A stretch of 40,215 nt of DNA from an uncultured Lachnospiraceae bacterium (GCA_947624815.1 CANQME010000017.1:1-40215), one strand, 5' to 3'. Shown: positions 8,750-17,420, counted from the stretch's first letter. The notes: a model not told the origin generated them from the letters alone. Numbers and translations: made by a program.

Positions 8750-9967
8750 TTATCCCCTGGAGATGATGCGGGCAATGGGGATCGCCTTATGGTCAATATA
8801 GCTGCGTTCTGTCTCCAGCAGCTCGCCGGAGTGCACCAGCGCCCAGTTCTCACCCTTTTTCAGTTCCTTGTCAGTGGGAGAAAGCGTTGCCTGCTGCTTC
8901 TTCTCATAGGAGATGCCAAAGGGAGCGAACACCTTCCGCTGTCTGCTGTAAAGGGTATCTTCCCCGCCATTCTTAGAGGGGTTACGGTTCATCTCATAAG
9001 GCACTTTAACGCCTAAGTCTTCATAGGAAATAGAGCCGTTCCCCAGAACATAGGTGGTATACTCGGTAAACGCTTCGATAAATACCACATAATCCCCTGC
9101 TGCGGCCTTTTTGTAGCTTTCTCCACGCGGGGAGACACTCGCAGCCTTGATCTGCTTGGGGGTAGGGCTTTCCGTTTCGTCGGCAACGACTTCCAGCGCA
9201 CCGGCATCCGTTGCCTTTGCCTTGACATAGAACCCTTCCTTGACGGCCACCGGCATATCGTCATCCACCACAACCAGCTTTCCATTCCAGGTATAAAGGT
9301 CAAGCTCCCGCTGCACACCCTGAGGATCTGTATATTTCAGATGGGCCACAAGGTTTAAATTCTCCAGGTTCGTCGCAACGTCGCTGTGCAGGAACACCAG
9401 GCTGAACTTTTTCTTATTTGCTCCGCAGGCCTTATTTACCGCGCTGTTCAAGGTGGTTGCCGACATCTCACCTTCAACCTTCTCCGTCACATCGTAGGTG
9501 TGCGCGGCTACAAATTCCTTTTCCTTCTTCCCGGTCATGGAAAAGATACCCTCCAGAATCGCAAGGATGGTGTCCTGGTCAACGCCGTCCCAATACTCGC
9601 CCACCTGTTCGGCGATATTCTGCATGAAGTCAACGCCACCCGTGATGTCATAGCTGAAATCTTTCTCTGTCCATGCCTTGGCCCTGCCAATGGCAACGAC
9701 GCCCTGCTCAAAGGTCTTGGTGCTGGTGGCAGTGATATCCGTCTGGCCGTCGTAGTTGACCGCCTCCCCGTCTAACAGGCCGCGCATTGCGATCCGCGCA
9801 TAGCCAGTACCGCTCTGGCTGCCGCCAAGGGTTTCCCTGATGTCAGGATTTCCCGCCAAGGCCTTGGACTTCTTGATCTCGTGCATATGAAGGTTCGGGA
9901 TCCTGTCCACCATATACTTGAAAGCCTGCGGGTTAAAACTTTTGGAATCAAACTTGTCATTGGGCAT
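8750..9967 (-). CDS. Phage major capsid protein
   Basis: 405 residues, preceded by the scaffold gene and followed by the connector genes. The N-terminus (NPQAFKYMVDRIPNLHMHEIKKSKAL) is helical. The middle carries ARIAMRGLLDGEAVNYDG and AWTEKDFSYDITGGVDFMQNIAEQVG, as in capsid proteins of Clostridia PBSX-type phages. LVFLHSDVATNLENLN resembles a capsid A-domain. The protein assembles the icosahedral shell, presumably with the HK97 fold. GAGAGG precedes the ATG. Confidence 0.9.
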   Translation of the reverse strand: MPNDKFDSKSFNPQAFKYMVDRIPNLHMHEIKKSKALAGNPDIRETLGGSQSGTGYARIAMRGLLDGEAVNYDGQTDITATSTKTFEQGVVAIGRAKAWTEKDFSYDITGGVDFMQNIAEQVGEYWDGVDQDTILAILEGIFSMTGKKEKEFVAAHTYDVTEKVEGEMSATTLNSAVNKACGANKKKFSLVFLHSDVATNLENLNLVAHLKYTDPQGVQRELDLYTWNGKLVVVDDDMPVAVKEGFYVKAKATDAGALEVVADETESPTPKQIKAASVSPRGESYKKAAAGDYVVFIEAFTEYTTYVLGNGSISYEDLGVKVPYEMNRNPSKNGGEDTLYSRQRKVFAPFGISYEKKQQATLSPTDKELKKGENWALVHSGELLETERSYIDHKAIPIARIISRG

Positions 9968-9987
9968 ATTTTTTTACCTCTCTTTCT

Positions 9988-10605
9988 TTACTCTAACCTG
10001 GCGTCAGGATTCTGCGTCAGGTAGGTACATAATTCGTCATAGTTCATTTTACTGGGATCCGTCGCACTTCCCTGCAGCCGCTGTGCGGATGCCCCCGGCT
10101 GGAACCCTCTAAAAAACTGCTGCCCCTGCGCAGGTGTGTCGAACAGGAACTTGGTGTCTTCCTCCTTCGCCAGTTTGTCGATCTGCTCCTGCAGCCCCTT
10201 GACATTGCCATCCTTGTCCAGTTTGGCGTCCGTCAGGTCTAACAGCGCCCTGACTGCTTTGACGTTCTTTGCCTTTGCCCCGGCCAGGGCTTTTTCCACG
10301 GCAAAGTCAACCTTCAACTGATTTACTTCCGATTCATGGGCTTCCTTCGCCTTGGTATTTTCCGCCTGCAAGTCTGCGATCTGCTGTTTTAGGGCATCAT
10401 TGTCCCCCGCTGCCGTTTTCAGGTCTTCAAGCTGCTTGTCACGGTCTGTAATCTGGGTTTTATACCCTTCGTTCTCGGTCTGCAAATTCTTGATTTCAGC
10501 AGCGGATACAGATTTTGCATTTTCGATGTCATCCCCATTGATCTTGATAACGGAATCAACCTGTTCCTTTGTCAGTCCTAAATTTTCTAACTCTTTTCTT
10601 GTCAT
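9988..10605 (-). CDS. Phage scaffolding protein, GP20-type
   Basis: 205 residues and strongly coiled-coil from ~35 to 125 (AAEIKNLQTENEGYKTQITD, EDLKTAAGDNDALKQQIADL). It starts MTRKELENLGLTKEQVDSVI and has a basic central VEKALAGAKAKNVKAVRALLDL segment, both typical of GP20 minor structural/scaffold proteins. It probably directs procapsid assembly and leaves the shell before packaging. It has its own good ribosome binding site, and a terminator hairpin lies ~90 nt upstream. Confidence 0.9.
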   Translation of the reverse strand: MTRKELENLGLTKEQVDSVIKINGDDIENAKSVSAAEIKNLQTENEGYKTQITDRDKQLEDLKTAAGDNDALKQQIADLQAENTKAKEAHESEVNQLKVDFAVEKALAGAKAKNVKAVRALLDLTDAKLDKDGNVKGLQEQIDKLAKEEDTKFLFDTPAQGQQFFRGFQPGASAQRLQGSATDPSKMNYDELCTYLTQNPDARLE

Positions 10606-10692
10606 TTTTACACCATCCTTTCAAATACGTTTTTTACGGGGTAACTCCCATATGATTGTTTGGTTTGTTCGGTTATACGCTTGGCAACCCGC

Positions 10693-10716
10693 AAAAAAAG
10701 CGCCCTTGCCGGACGC
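10693..10716 (-). terminator. Rho-independent terminator between head genes and scaffold
   Basis: On the minus strand GCGTCC, loop GGCAA, GGGCGC is followed by seven T. The stem has six pairs, including one G-U. It lies inside the late operon, so it is probably partial or bypassed by an antitermination mechanism. Confidence 0.7.
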
Positions 10717-10759
10717 CCTTTCCCATTCCCTTTTTACATTGTATACCTCCTTTCTCACG

Positions 10760-10775
10760 GTTGCACCGGTGCAAC
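10760..10775. repeat. 16-bp palindrome copy 1 (GTTGCACCGGTGCAAC)
   Basis: Perfect palindrome in the gap between the YjcQ-like remnant and scaffold. On the minus strand it is followed 7 nt later by AAGGAGG and an ATG that is immediately followed by TAA. Flank CTTGCC on the plus side is shared with copy 2. Confidence 0.85.
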
Positions 10776-10800
10776 TTGCCAATTTCACCCACTGTCTCCT

Positions 10801-11076
10801 TTATAGGCCTGGGATCACTTCCTTTAAGCCCTTAAGAAAAGACTTTGCTTTTTGCATAGCGCTGTTTTCCTGCAGATACTCAATACCCTTCGGCGTAATT
10901 TCCAGTTTCTGCGTAAGTTTGACGCCCTTGACGTCCTCCCCAAGAATCGGTATCAGGCTAACGCCAGTGATCAGTCCGTCCTCAAAGTTTTTCTTTTCAT
11001 CTGCACAATTCCCCCTTTCATGGCAATAAAAAACCACGCAGCCGGGATTTTGCCCAACTTGTGGTTTTGTCATCAT
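10801..11076 (-). pseudogene. YjcQ-like C-terminal remnant
   Basis: The last ~60 residues (LEITPKGIEYLQENSAMQKA and the KGLKEVIPGL tail) match the C-terminal half of YjcQ-type winged-helix phage proteins. The normal N-terminal half (helical, ~40 residues) is absent. Instead the frame begins with an unrelated Cys/His-containing stretch, MTKPQVGQNPGCVVFYCHE. That stretch is encoded by a region with an inverted repeat AAAACCAC/GTGGTTTT near 11029-11069. I therefore read it as a truncated or rearranged gene, although a functional fusion is possible. Function unknown. Confidence 0.5.
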
Positions 11077-11093
11077 ATAAATTTAACTACTTA

Positions 11094-11327
11094 TTAGTCA
11101 CAAATAAGTTCATAAGTAAGTTCATATTTTGTAAGAGACACCAGTTGAATGAATCCGGCATTTGCCAGTTCATTAGCCGCCCTCACATCTGAATCTGTCC
11201 CATTCAAGGAAATGCTTCCTTTAAGACATTTTGTCCCATCATACTGTGACTTTATCCTGTTCCATAGTACATATGCTGTAGAATCCACTGTATCCACCAC
11301 CTCATTCCGCCCTAAAACATTCTGCAA
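11094..11327 (-). CDS. Small phage protein, unknown
   Basis: 77 residues, overlapping the end of the upstream gene by 26 nt. Composition is protein-like (DSTAYVLWNRIKSQYDGTK, ANELANAGFIQLVSLTKYEL). The C-terminal half suggests a small winged-helix-like fold, because ANELANAGFI is reminiscent of HTH segments that end a recognition element. No family is recognised. It is part of a block of tiny genes inserted between the head-morphogenesis and scaffold genes. Confidence 0.55.
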   Translation of the reverse strand: MQNVLGRNEVVDTVDSTAYVLWNRIKSQYDGTKCLKGSISLNGTDSDVRAANELANAGFIQLVSLTKYELTYELICD

Positions 11328-11499
11328 GGATACTCTGTGGTAATTCTACCCATGCACCAGCCTGATCTTTTTCCTTTATGCACACCATAGATTTTTTCAT
11401 ATCAGCATCGTATTTTATGCCTTTTATGTTCCAACGGGTACCCTCGTCTATTGAGAACAATCCCAAACATACCCTTTTCACACATTTGATTGAAAACAT
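11302..11499 (-). CDS. Small phage protein, unknown
   Basis: 65 residues from the ATG at 11499, chosen because AAAGGGG lies about 7 nt upstream. A longer in-frame start at 11541 would overlap another small coding frame and has no ribosome binding site. The protein is beta-rich and basic (MFSIKCVKRVCLGLFSIDEG, WNIKGIKYDADMKKSMVCIK) and may be a small beta-barrel. Function is not recognised. Confidence 0.6.
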   Translation of the reverse strand: MFSIKCVKRVCLGLFSIDEGTRWNIKGIKYDADMKKSMVCIKEKDQAGAWVELPQSILAECFRAE

Positions 11500-11518
11500 A
11501 TCTGACCCCTTTCTGACC

Positions 11519-11683
11519 TTATATGACCGCCATATAGTCACTAAAATAAAATCTTCTTGTATTTTTCAAGAAATATGGTATATAATGATTAAAGAGAGAG
11601 TCGTCCTCGAACCCCTTGTCCCATTCATTGAATGGTTGACTGGTTCTATGAACGGCTCTTCTTTGCGGTGCGCTTTTCTGCAT
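11519..11683 (-). CDS. Possible 54-aa phage protein
   Basis: Open frame of 54 residues filling an otherwise empty gap. The predicted protein (rich in Phe, Tyr, Arg and Asp; contains PFNEWDKGFEDDSLFNHYIP) looks coding rather than random. Its stop codon sits just before the ribosome binding site of the next gene. No good ribosome binding site is visible before the ATG, so expression is uncertain. Function unknown. Confidence 0.4.
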   Translation of the reverse strand: MQKSAPQRRAVHRTSQPFNEWDKGFEDDSLFNHYIPYFLKNTRRFYFSDYMAVI

Positions 11684-11695
11684 AATGGGCAATGT

Positions 11696-11956
11696 TTATA
11701 ACAATCCCTTTTTTATTGCATCCAGGATGATAGCCAGTGATTCCGTATAACCCCTAACCATATTCTTGTCTTCTTCGGATGCGTCCGATTTTAAAAATTC
11801 TTCCACTTCTTTGTGAAGTTCAATAATTTCATGTTTGCTCCGGCTGCCACACGACATTATTTTTTCCTTTAGCTTTTCAGCTTGCGTTGATTCAGCCGTA
11901 ATCTGATGGGTTTTGTTGTACCCTCTTACTACATCCATAAATTCTTTCCAGTTCAT
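11696..11956 (-). CDS. Small helical phage protein, unknown
   Basis: 86 residues, mostly helical and charged (EKLKEKIMSCGSRSKHEIIE, LHKEVEEFLKSDASEEDKNM). The ATG overlaps the stop of the upstream 46-aa gene as ATGA, so translation is coupled. It may be a small coiled-coil adaptor. No family recognised. Confidence 0.65.
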   Translation of the reverse strand: MNWKEFMDVVRGYNKTHQITAESTQAEKLKEKIMSCGSRSKHEIIELHKEVEEFLKSDASEEDKNMVRGYTESLAIILDAIKKGLL

Positions 11957-12093
11957 TTAATTTTCCCCTCTAAAAGCAGCTCGTCACTGTCCAAGTCAAA
12001 GAACTGCAACATCATCGGGGGGAAATGAACGCTGTCCAAAAGGTCCATGATTTTCGTCCATTTTATGGCCATTTCAAATTCATGTTCTGTCAA
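11953..12093 (-). CDS. 46-aa phage protein, TTG start
   Basis: Acidic 46-residue frame beginning at a TTG that overlaps the preceding stop as TTGA and ending in an ATGA overlap with the next gene. AGGTGG lies 6 nt before the TTG. Composition is coding-like: MTEHEFEMAIKWTKIMDLLD, a PPMMLQFFDLDSDELL stretch, then a basic end. The overlaps at both ends are strong evidence that it is translated. Function unknown. Confidence 0.6.
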   Translation of the reverse strand: MTEHEFEMAIKWTKIMDLLDSVHFPPMMLQFFDLDSDELLLEGKIK

Positions 12094-12302
12094 GATGTAC
12101 CACCTGCTTTTTTCAATAGTTCAGAAATCAGTTCATCAAGTTCAGCGACCAGATCAGGCTTGCCAGCACGTAACAGGTCAATCAGGTCTGGTCTGGTAAT
12201 GTTCAAAGCTGCATCATTCGCAACAGTTTCATATACCCGGATTTCAATGCTGCGGTAATCACTACCGCCGTGACCATACTTCACAATTTCTTTGTCACGC
12301 AA
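12090..12302 (-). CDS. Small phage protein, unknown
   Basis: 70 residues. The N-terminus is beta-like (MRDKEIVKYGHGGSDYRSIE) and the C-terminus helical and acidic (DLIDLLRAGKPDLVAELDEL). It overlaps the upstream gene by about 20 nt and the 46-aa gene by 4 nt. No family recognised. It belongs to the tightly overlapped small-gene block. Confidence 0.6.
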   Translation of the reverse strand: MRDKEIVKYGHGGSDYRSIEIRVYETVANDAALNITRPDLIDLLRAGKPDLVAELDELISELLKKAGGTS

Positions 12303-12547
12303 CTTTCAAATATTTTTCCCAAATCTATTTCTGACTGAACATATACAGCACCAACATCGTAGTCATCATATACATTAATATCTTTTCCAGCTTCTGTATA
12401 GGTCTGTATAGTAGAACCATCAACATCAACAATCAGCTTGTTTTTCACTGCATTTGGATATTTTCCGCTTATGATTTTGCAGGCTTCTTTAAATTTTTCA
12501 GGGCTGTTATTTGGACATACCGTATAGTCATATCTAATATCCGCCAT
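12281..12547 (-). CDS. Small phage protein, unknown
   Basis: 88 residues from the ATG at 12547, which has GAGGTAA about 6 nt upstream. An in-frame ATG at 12568 would overlap the head-morphogenesis gene and is less well placed. It starts MADIRYDYTVCPNNSPEKFK and is alpha/beta with an acidic C-terminal half. Function not recognised. Confidence 0.65.
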   Translation of the reverse strand: MADIRYDYTVCPNNSPEKFKEACKIISGKYPNAVKNKLIVDVDGSTIQTYTEAGKDINVYDDYDVGAVYVQSEIDLGKIFESCVTKKL

Positions 12548-12557
12548 AAATATTACC

Positions 12558-14009
12558 TCACAGTCCAAATTCCTTGTTTACATTTTCATTTGTTTTAGAA
12601 GCTGTTTTTAAAATATCCATTAAAGCTTCTTCTTTTGACATATTTTTACGTTTCATTTTATCCCGTAATAATTCGTCGAAAGTTTTAACCGGGCGCTTTT
12701 TTTCAAGAATTGCGGCTGTTTCCTCATCAGACATGGCGGCTCTTGCCATACGCTTATACTCATTCCTAAGCTCATAGGCTTGCCTAACCTGTTCTTCAAA
12801 GGATTTTCTTCTATCAATCTGATTTTGTATATCAGATACATTTGCAACATACCATTCGCGTATACTCTGATTATCTGTTTTTATAATATTGCTGCTTACA
12901 TACTGGTTCCAGTCGTTCGCTCCTGACTTTATTGTATCATCAGGTGTTGCTTCCTGCAATCCTGATTTATCCCCTTCCACAAAAGCCTGCTGCCATTCCT
13001 GATACGTCATGCCGGCAGGCACATAGTAGGTCTTGCCGTCTTCTCCCCGGGCGGCGCGTTTCCCAATCGCGTCAAATTCGTCCCCGAATGCCGGAATCGT
13101 CGTGGATCTGCACCAGACATGGAAAGGCGGCGCCGTCTGCCCTATCTCCCACTCAGACGCCTTGAATACTTTGCCGTCCATATTACGGCAGATCTCGGAA
13201 GTATGGGAATCCAACGTTGCCAGGATCTCATACTGCTCCACATCCAGATCCTGGAAACAGTCCCTCTGCGCTGCGCTGCTAAAAAAGGCTTCTTCCGTCA
13301 TGACCAACCGCCCTGTCACATTCTTGGAGCGCTCCAGCTCCTTAGCAATCGCGTCAATAGCCTTTTGCGGGTCCTGCCCCAGTATGATGTTCTGTGTCAG
13401 CGTCGTCTCCAATTCCCTGACCAGCTTTTTACGGTTTCCCCATACCCTTTCCGAGAAGTTTTTCCCATCTGCCGCCCAGGGCTTACAAATCACCTTGGCA
13501 ATGGCCTTTTCGTCCAGTGTGGCGAAGTCCCACCCGACGCCCACGCCTTTTTGAATTTCAAAGGCTGTGTGATAATACCCGGATATGTATGACTCCCTCA
13601 TCGCGTGATCAATACTGGAGAGCTGCTTTCCAAAAAGGGTCTCCAGGCTCTGCTGGGTGTGGAGTTTCAAGGCTTCCAGCCGGCTGATGTGATATCTGGC
13701 CGAGGCGTTCTCAAGCTGCTGCATCCATTCGCCGCTTACGGCGTTTTCTTCTCCATGGCGGATGTATTCCCTGACGTCCCATTTCAATTCGTCCAGCTCC
13801 CGGTCTGACAGCATCCGCTTTGCCTCCTGGAGGCTAATGGATCCATTATTGCTTATAAAGCGCTGATACCACATGGAAATCTGGCCTTCGATCTGCTTCT
13901 GTGCTTTCCGATACTGCTTTTCAATGTCGGCAAAGCATTGATTTCCTATCTGGTGCTGCGCCTGCTCAAGCTGCTCAAAGCGCTTCTTCCAGTATGCCCT
14001 ATCCCTCAT
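12558..14009 (-). CDS. Phage head morphogenesis / minor capsid protein, SPP1 gp7-like
   Basis: 483 residues. The helical N-terminal half (RFEQLEQAQHQIGNQCFADI) is followed at ~225-310 by the Mu gpF/SPP1 gp7 domain: RLVMTEEAFFSSAAQRDCF, ILATLDSHTSEICRNMDGKV, then APPFHVWCRSTTIPAF with the conserved Cys and His residues. The protein is packaged in few copies and helps in capsid assembly or early DNA ejection. Its start overlaps the portal stop by 11 nt, as is common for this gene pair. Confidence 0.93.
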   Translation of the reverse strand: MRDRAYWKKRFEQLEQAQHQIGNQCFADIEKQYRKAQKQIEGQISMWYQRFISNNGSISLQEAKRMLSDRELDELKWDVREYIRHGEENAVSGEWMQQLENASARYHISRLEALKLHTQQSLETLFGKQLSSIDHAMRESYISGYYHTAFEIQKGVGVGWDFATLDEKAIAKVICKPWAADGKNFSERVWGNRKKLVRELETTLTQNIILGQDPQKAIDAIAKELERSKNVTGRLVMTEEAFFSSAAQRDCFQDLDVEQYEILATLDSHTSEICRNMDGKVFKASEWEIGQTAPPFHVWCRSTTIPAFGDEFDAIGKRAARGEDGKTYYVPAGMTYQEWQQAFVEGDKSGLQEATPDDTIKSGANDWNQYVSSNIIKTDNQSIREWYVANVSDIQNQIDRRKSFEEQVRQAYELRNEYKRMARAAMSDEETAAILEKKRPVKTFDELLRDKMKRKNMSKEEALMDILKTASKTNENVNKEFGL

Positions 14010-15534
14010 CTGTCACACCGCTCCCATTCCCGACGGCAGCCGCAGATGGCCGTCCCGCCTGCTGCCCGAATGGATCGTACTGAGCCCGAAGTTCTTCCTG
14101 TTCCTGCTCTCTCTGCTCTCTCAGACGCTCCATCTCCGCTTTCGGGTCGTCCACCCATGGGTGCTGCCCTATAATTGTCTGATCCGACAAGATCCCTATG
14201 GATTTCTGGCAGTTTTCGATCGCTTCCGACTCATTCATCAGGATGTCCCGGTTGAAGATGATGTTGACCTTCTCCCCGTCAAAACAACCCTGGCCGATAT
14301 TGGCCAAATGGGCATTTACAAACCAGAGAATGGATTCAAAAGCCGCCTGATACTCTGTCTCAAGGTCATTTGCTCCAATTTCGATATCTGAATACATCGA
14401 TCGAATATTCATCTGGTTAGGGGTTCCGCTCAGGCGGTCATCCTTTGCATCATACCCCATGGCATTTTCTATCAAGGCTTTTTTAAATATCTCCAGAATG
14501 GCCTTATAGTTATCCGCATTAACGGTGACTTCAAGCGTTTCCACCCCACCCTTCGCGCTGTCGTCATATCGGACCTTGATTGCTCCATAAGTCGCAAGGT
14601 TCTTTCTGAACTGACCCAGATTTTCCCCATCATAGTTTTTCAGCACCAGAATCGTATTCCGGGCATCTTCCTGCATATTGTTCTCAAAGTCCGACAGCAT
14701 GACGTTGATCCCATCCTGAAGGGACTTCACCCTTTTTAACAGCGGGGTCTCCTGTTCATTGCATTTCAACGGGATCAGCGGCACACGCTCCCAGTTAAAG
14801 CCCTGGATGACGCCGGCGCCGTCCATCATTTCGACATGGTAGCAGTACGCCCCAGTTTCATCCGTGTTGTCCGGCACCAGTTTCTCCTTATCTAAGACAA
14901 ACCGATGGATACCGTCCAGTCCAATTACTTCCACCTTCTCAATGATAGAACGGGTTCTCCCTTGATAGATCTCCACCTGGTACAGCCTGAGCGCAGAGGC
15001 AAGCCTGGTGTGCTCACTGTCTTTCCAGAAGGGCAATATCTCATAGGCTGGAAACAGCCTGAAAGACAACTCCCCTGTTTCCGTGTAATAGGGGTACAGC
15101 CAGACAATGCCGCCATTATAGGCCGCTTTCCCGCTGGTTTTTATCATACGCATGAAACTCTTATGGAAGATACTGCCCAAAAGTTTCGCATATCTGGCAT
15201 TGTCACATTCGACCACAAAAGGCTGCCCCAGCAAATAGTTGGCTTTTTGATCTACCATCTTTGCGTACTGGTTATCAATCAGACGGTTGTTGGGAAGGTT
15301 GTCAACCTCCTGCAGTTTGCCGTCTTCCCCTATCATCGTCCTTTTTCTTTGCAGTATGTCATGCTCCCCGTCATAGTACAGAAACCCCTTTATCTGCAGG
15401 ATCCTCTGGGGCGACGTTTTCCACCTGGAGATCTCCTTTTCCAGGACTTCTATGCCGTCCATTCTCGGATAGACGCCCTGCGTTATGAAATTTCCGAATT
15501 TCATGGCAAGTTTTTTAATCATGTCCTGGAACAT
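13999..15534 (-). CDS. Phage portal protein, SPP1 gp6-like
   Basis: 511 residues, the size of SPP1-type portals. Family landmarks include EISRWKTSPQRILQIKGFLY, RLIDNQYAKMVDQKANYLLG, FHKSFMRMIKTSGKAAYNGG, DFENNMQEDARNTILVLKNY in the long helix and the QMNIRSMYSDIEIGANDLET region. The portal forms the dodecameric ring through which DNA enters and leaves. AGGAGAAC precedes the ATG. The C-terminus is Gln/Glu-rich. Confidence 0.95.
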   Translation of the reverse strand: MFQDMIKKLAMKFGNFITQGVYPRMDGIEVLEKEISRWKTSPQRILQIKGFLYYDGEHDILQRKRTMIGEDGKLQEVDNLPNNRLIDNQYAKMVDQKANYLLGQPFVVECDNARYAKLLGSIFHKSFMRMIKTSGKAAYNGGIVWLYPYYTETGELSFRLFPAYEILPFWKDSEHTRLASALRLYQVEIYQGRTRSIIEKVEVIGLDGIHRFVLDKEKLVPDNTDETGAYCYHVEMMDGAGVIQGFNWERVPLIPLKCNEQETPLLKRVKSLQDGINVMLSDFENNMQEDARNTILVLKNYDGENLGQFRKNLATYGAIKVRYDDSAKGGVETLEVTVNADNYKAILEIFKKALIENAMGYDAKDDRLSGTPNQMNIRSMYSDIEIGANDLETEYQAAFESILWFVNAHLANIGQGCFDGEKVNIIFNRDILMNESEAIENCQKSIGILSDQTIIGQHPWVDDPKAEMERLREQREQEQEELRAQYDPFGQQAGRPSAAAVGNGSGVTDEG

Positions 15535-15554
15535 CTCAAGTTCTCCTCTCTCCT

Positions 15555-16913
15555 TTACTCAAAGCTGAATGTGTCGCCCTTGGCAATGTCTTCCACAGCA
15601 TACCGCATCCCGTCCATCAAGTGATTGAAATCATCCACCGGTATATTCAGCTTTTTCCCGGTCTTTCTGTCCGTGTCCCACTGATAGTTGCCTATCTCGG
15701 TCAGGAAGTTCACGCACCGGGGATGTATGATAATGTGATAGTCCTGAAGGAAGTCAATACCGTTGTTTACACTGTCCTTTCCCTTCCTTGCTTTTCGGAT
15801 CCCTTTCAGTCCCAGTTCCCGCAAGCGGTCAATGCTCTTTGGTTCGGAACAGTCCGCAGTGATCTTCTCCTTCTGATAGCCCATCCTGATGATCTCGGCT
15901 GCGATAGCTTCGTTACTCATGCCTGTTCCATACATCTCGTCAAATACCCATATGGTCTTGCTTGCCGGATCAATAAACCCACAAAACAATGCGCTGGGGT
16001 CATTGGTATAACCAAAATCCAGGCCAAAGACTGTTTTGACTCCTTTGATTGCCCGGACTTCTTCTATGCTGAAAAGTTTTTCTTCCCAGTTTTCGTAAAC
16101 AAGACCGTCCACAATGCCCCATTCGCCAAGACCAGCCACTTTATAACGACGCGGATTCTGCTTCTTCATCGCGTCAAACACTTTTAAGTCAGCAGCATCC
16201 AGCCATTCATTACACAAGTAATTTGTGGTAAGGGCAAGTGTTTCACTGTCTGGAGCGTCAAAGAATCGCGCCTTGATCCAGTGGTGTTCATTCCAAGGGT
16301 TCAGCGTCAGGGTAATCTGCTTGAATAGCCCTGAACCCTCTGGTACTGCACCACGGATTGATTCATCAAGCATATTGAAATCATCTTCTGAACTGATCTC
16401 ATACGCTTCTTCAATCCACATCCAACATAGGCATCCAGTTTTAACCGTTATGGATGTGACTTTCAGCGGATCATCCAACCCTCTGAAGTATATCTTCTGT
16501 CCTGTGGGCTTGTAGGTCATTTCCAGTGGACTTTCTTTCACATCCCAGAACGCATCTACTCCCAGTCTGTGAATTGCCCACCTCAGTTCTGTAAAACAGG
16601 AATCTTTCAGTGTCCTGAATGTTTTCCTGATGATCAGCGCATTGGCATCCGGGTATTTCATCATATTGGTGATGAACCAAAGGGCAGTAGTCTTTGACTT
16701 CTTGGATGCGCGTGATCCCTTTACTACTCTATATCTGCCCTCCCACCGCCAGAATGTGCCATACCCTTTTCCAACCACTTCCGGCAGCTTCACTTCTACT
16801 TTGCCAGAACTGGTCAAGGTGTATTGTGCCGGGAAAAGTATTCGTTTTTGATAATCAAAGACATACTGGGAACTGACCTGCGACTTAGGCGCCGTTTTAG
16901 TCTTCAAGGGCAT
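15555..16913 (-). CDS. Terminase large subunit
   Basis: About 452 residues. The Walker A-like loop is at ~60-68 (VVKGSRASKKSKTTALWF). The Walker B region is hydrophobic with acidic residues (LCWMWIEEAYEISSEDDFNM), followed by a coupling LTLNPWNEHHW motif. The RNase H-like nuclease begins at GLDFGYTNDPSALF, with later acidic residues in ITADCSEPKSIDRLRELG. PBSX-type TerL powers DNA packaging and cuts concatemers. A GTG at 16916 is an alternative start. The gene overlaps terS, and a TerS-TerL complex is expected. Confidence 0.96.
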   Translation of the reverse strand: MPLKTKTAPKSQVSSQYVFDYQKRILFPAQYTLTSSGKVEVKLPEVVGKGYGTFWRWEGRYRVVKGSRASKKSKTTALWFITNMMKYPDANALIIRKTFRTLKDSCFTELRWAIHRLGVDAFWDVKESPLEMTYKPTGQKIYFRGLDDPLKVTSITVKTGCLCWMWIEEAYEISSEDDFNMLDESIRGAVPEGSGLFKQITLTLNPWNEHHWIKARFFDAPDSETLALTTNYLCNEWLDAADLKVFDAMKKQNPRRYKVAGLGEWGIVDGLVYENWEEKLFSIEEVRAIKGVKTVFGLDFGYTNDPSALFCGFIDPASKTIWVFDEMYGTGMSNEAIAAEIIRMGYQKEKITADCSEPKSIDRLRELGLKGIRKARKGKDSVNNGIDFLQDYHIIIHPRCVNFLTEIGNYQWDTDRKTGKKLNIPVDDFNHLMDGMRYAVEDIAKGDTFSFE

Positions 16914-17397
16914 CACTTCCTGATATCACGATCGGGGTGGTGATGTTTACATCCAGCAGCTTATCAGACCACATACCTAAGTGCCTTCCCAGTAATTCCA
17001 GCGCTTTTAATTTTGATGCAACTTTGACTTCTCTCTCAATGCTTGTCCCTGCTTCCGTCTCAGAATATTTGTATTTCACAGATTCGATGCAGGCAAGATC
17101 GTCCGCCGGCGCATCCTCCCGTATCGCCCCCTTGCTGTCAACCACATCCGTGATCTTCAAAAAGGCAATGCGGGACAGTTCCATTACCACCCTGTCCTGA
17201 TTCACTCCTGTCCGTCTACTCCTCTCAGCCATTGCTTCGCTAATAGCCTGTTGAACCTTGACATTTGCCAACATCCTTGATCCCTGTTGGTCCGCTGTTT
17301 TGGCCGAATATCCGGCACGGATTGCCGCTTGTGTCGCATTTAGGTCTATTAGGTATTCTGATACAAAACACTGCTGTTTTTCCGTCATTTTTGCCAT
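16897..17397 (-). CDS. Terminase small subunit
   Basis: 166 residues with the Terminase_2 N-terminal HTH (KQQCFVSEYLIDLNATQAAI, GYSAKTADQQGSRMLANVKV). The C-terminal half (KLKALELLGRHLGMWSDKL) is also typical. TerS recognises the pac/cos site and stimulates TerL. It is the first gene of the late operon, and AGGGAGGTGA precedes the ATG. Two terminator hairpins sit immediately upstream. Confidence 0.95.
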   Translation of the reverse strand: MAKMTEKQQCFVSEYLIDLNATQAAIRAGYSAKTADQQGSRMLANVKVQQAISEAMAERSRRTGVNQDRVVMELSRIAFLKITDVVDSKGAIREDAPADDLACIESVKYKYSETEAGTSIEREVKVASKLKALELLGRHLGMWSDKLLDVNITTPIVISGSDALED

Positions 17398-17420
17398 CCT
17401 GCATCACCTCCCTTCTGTTT

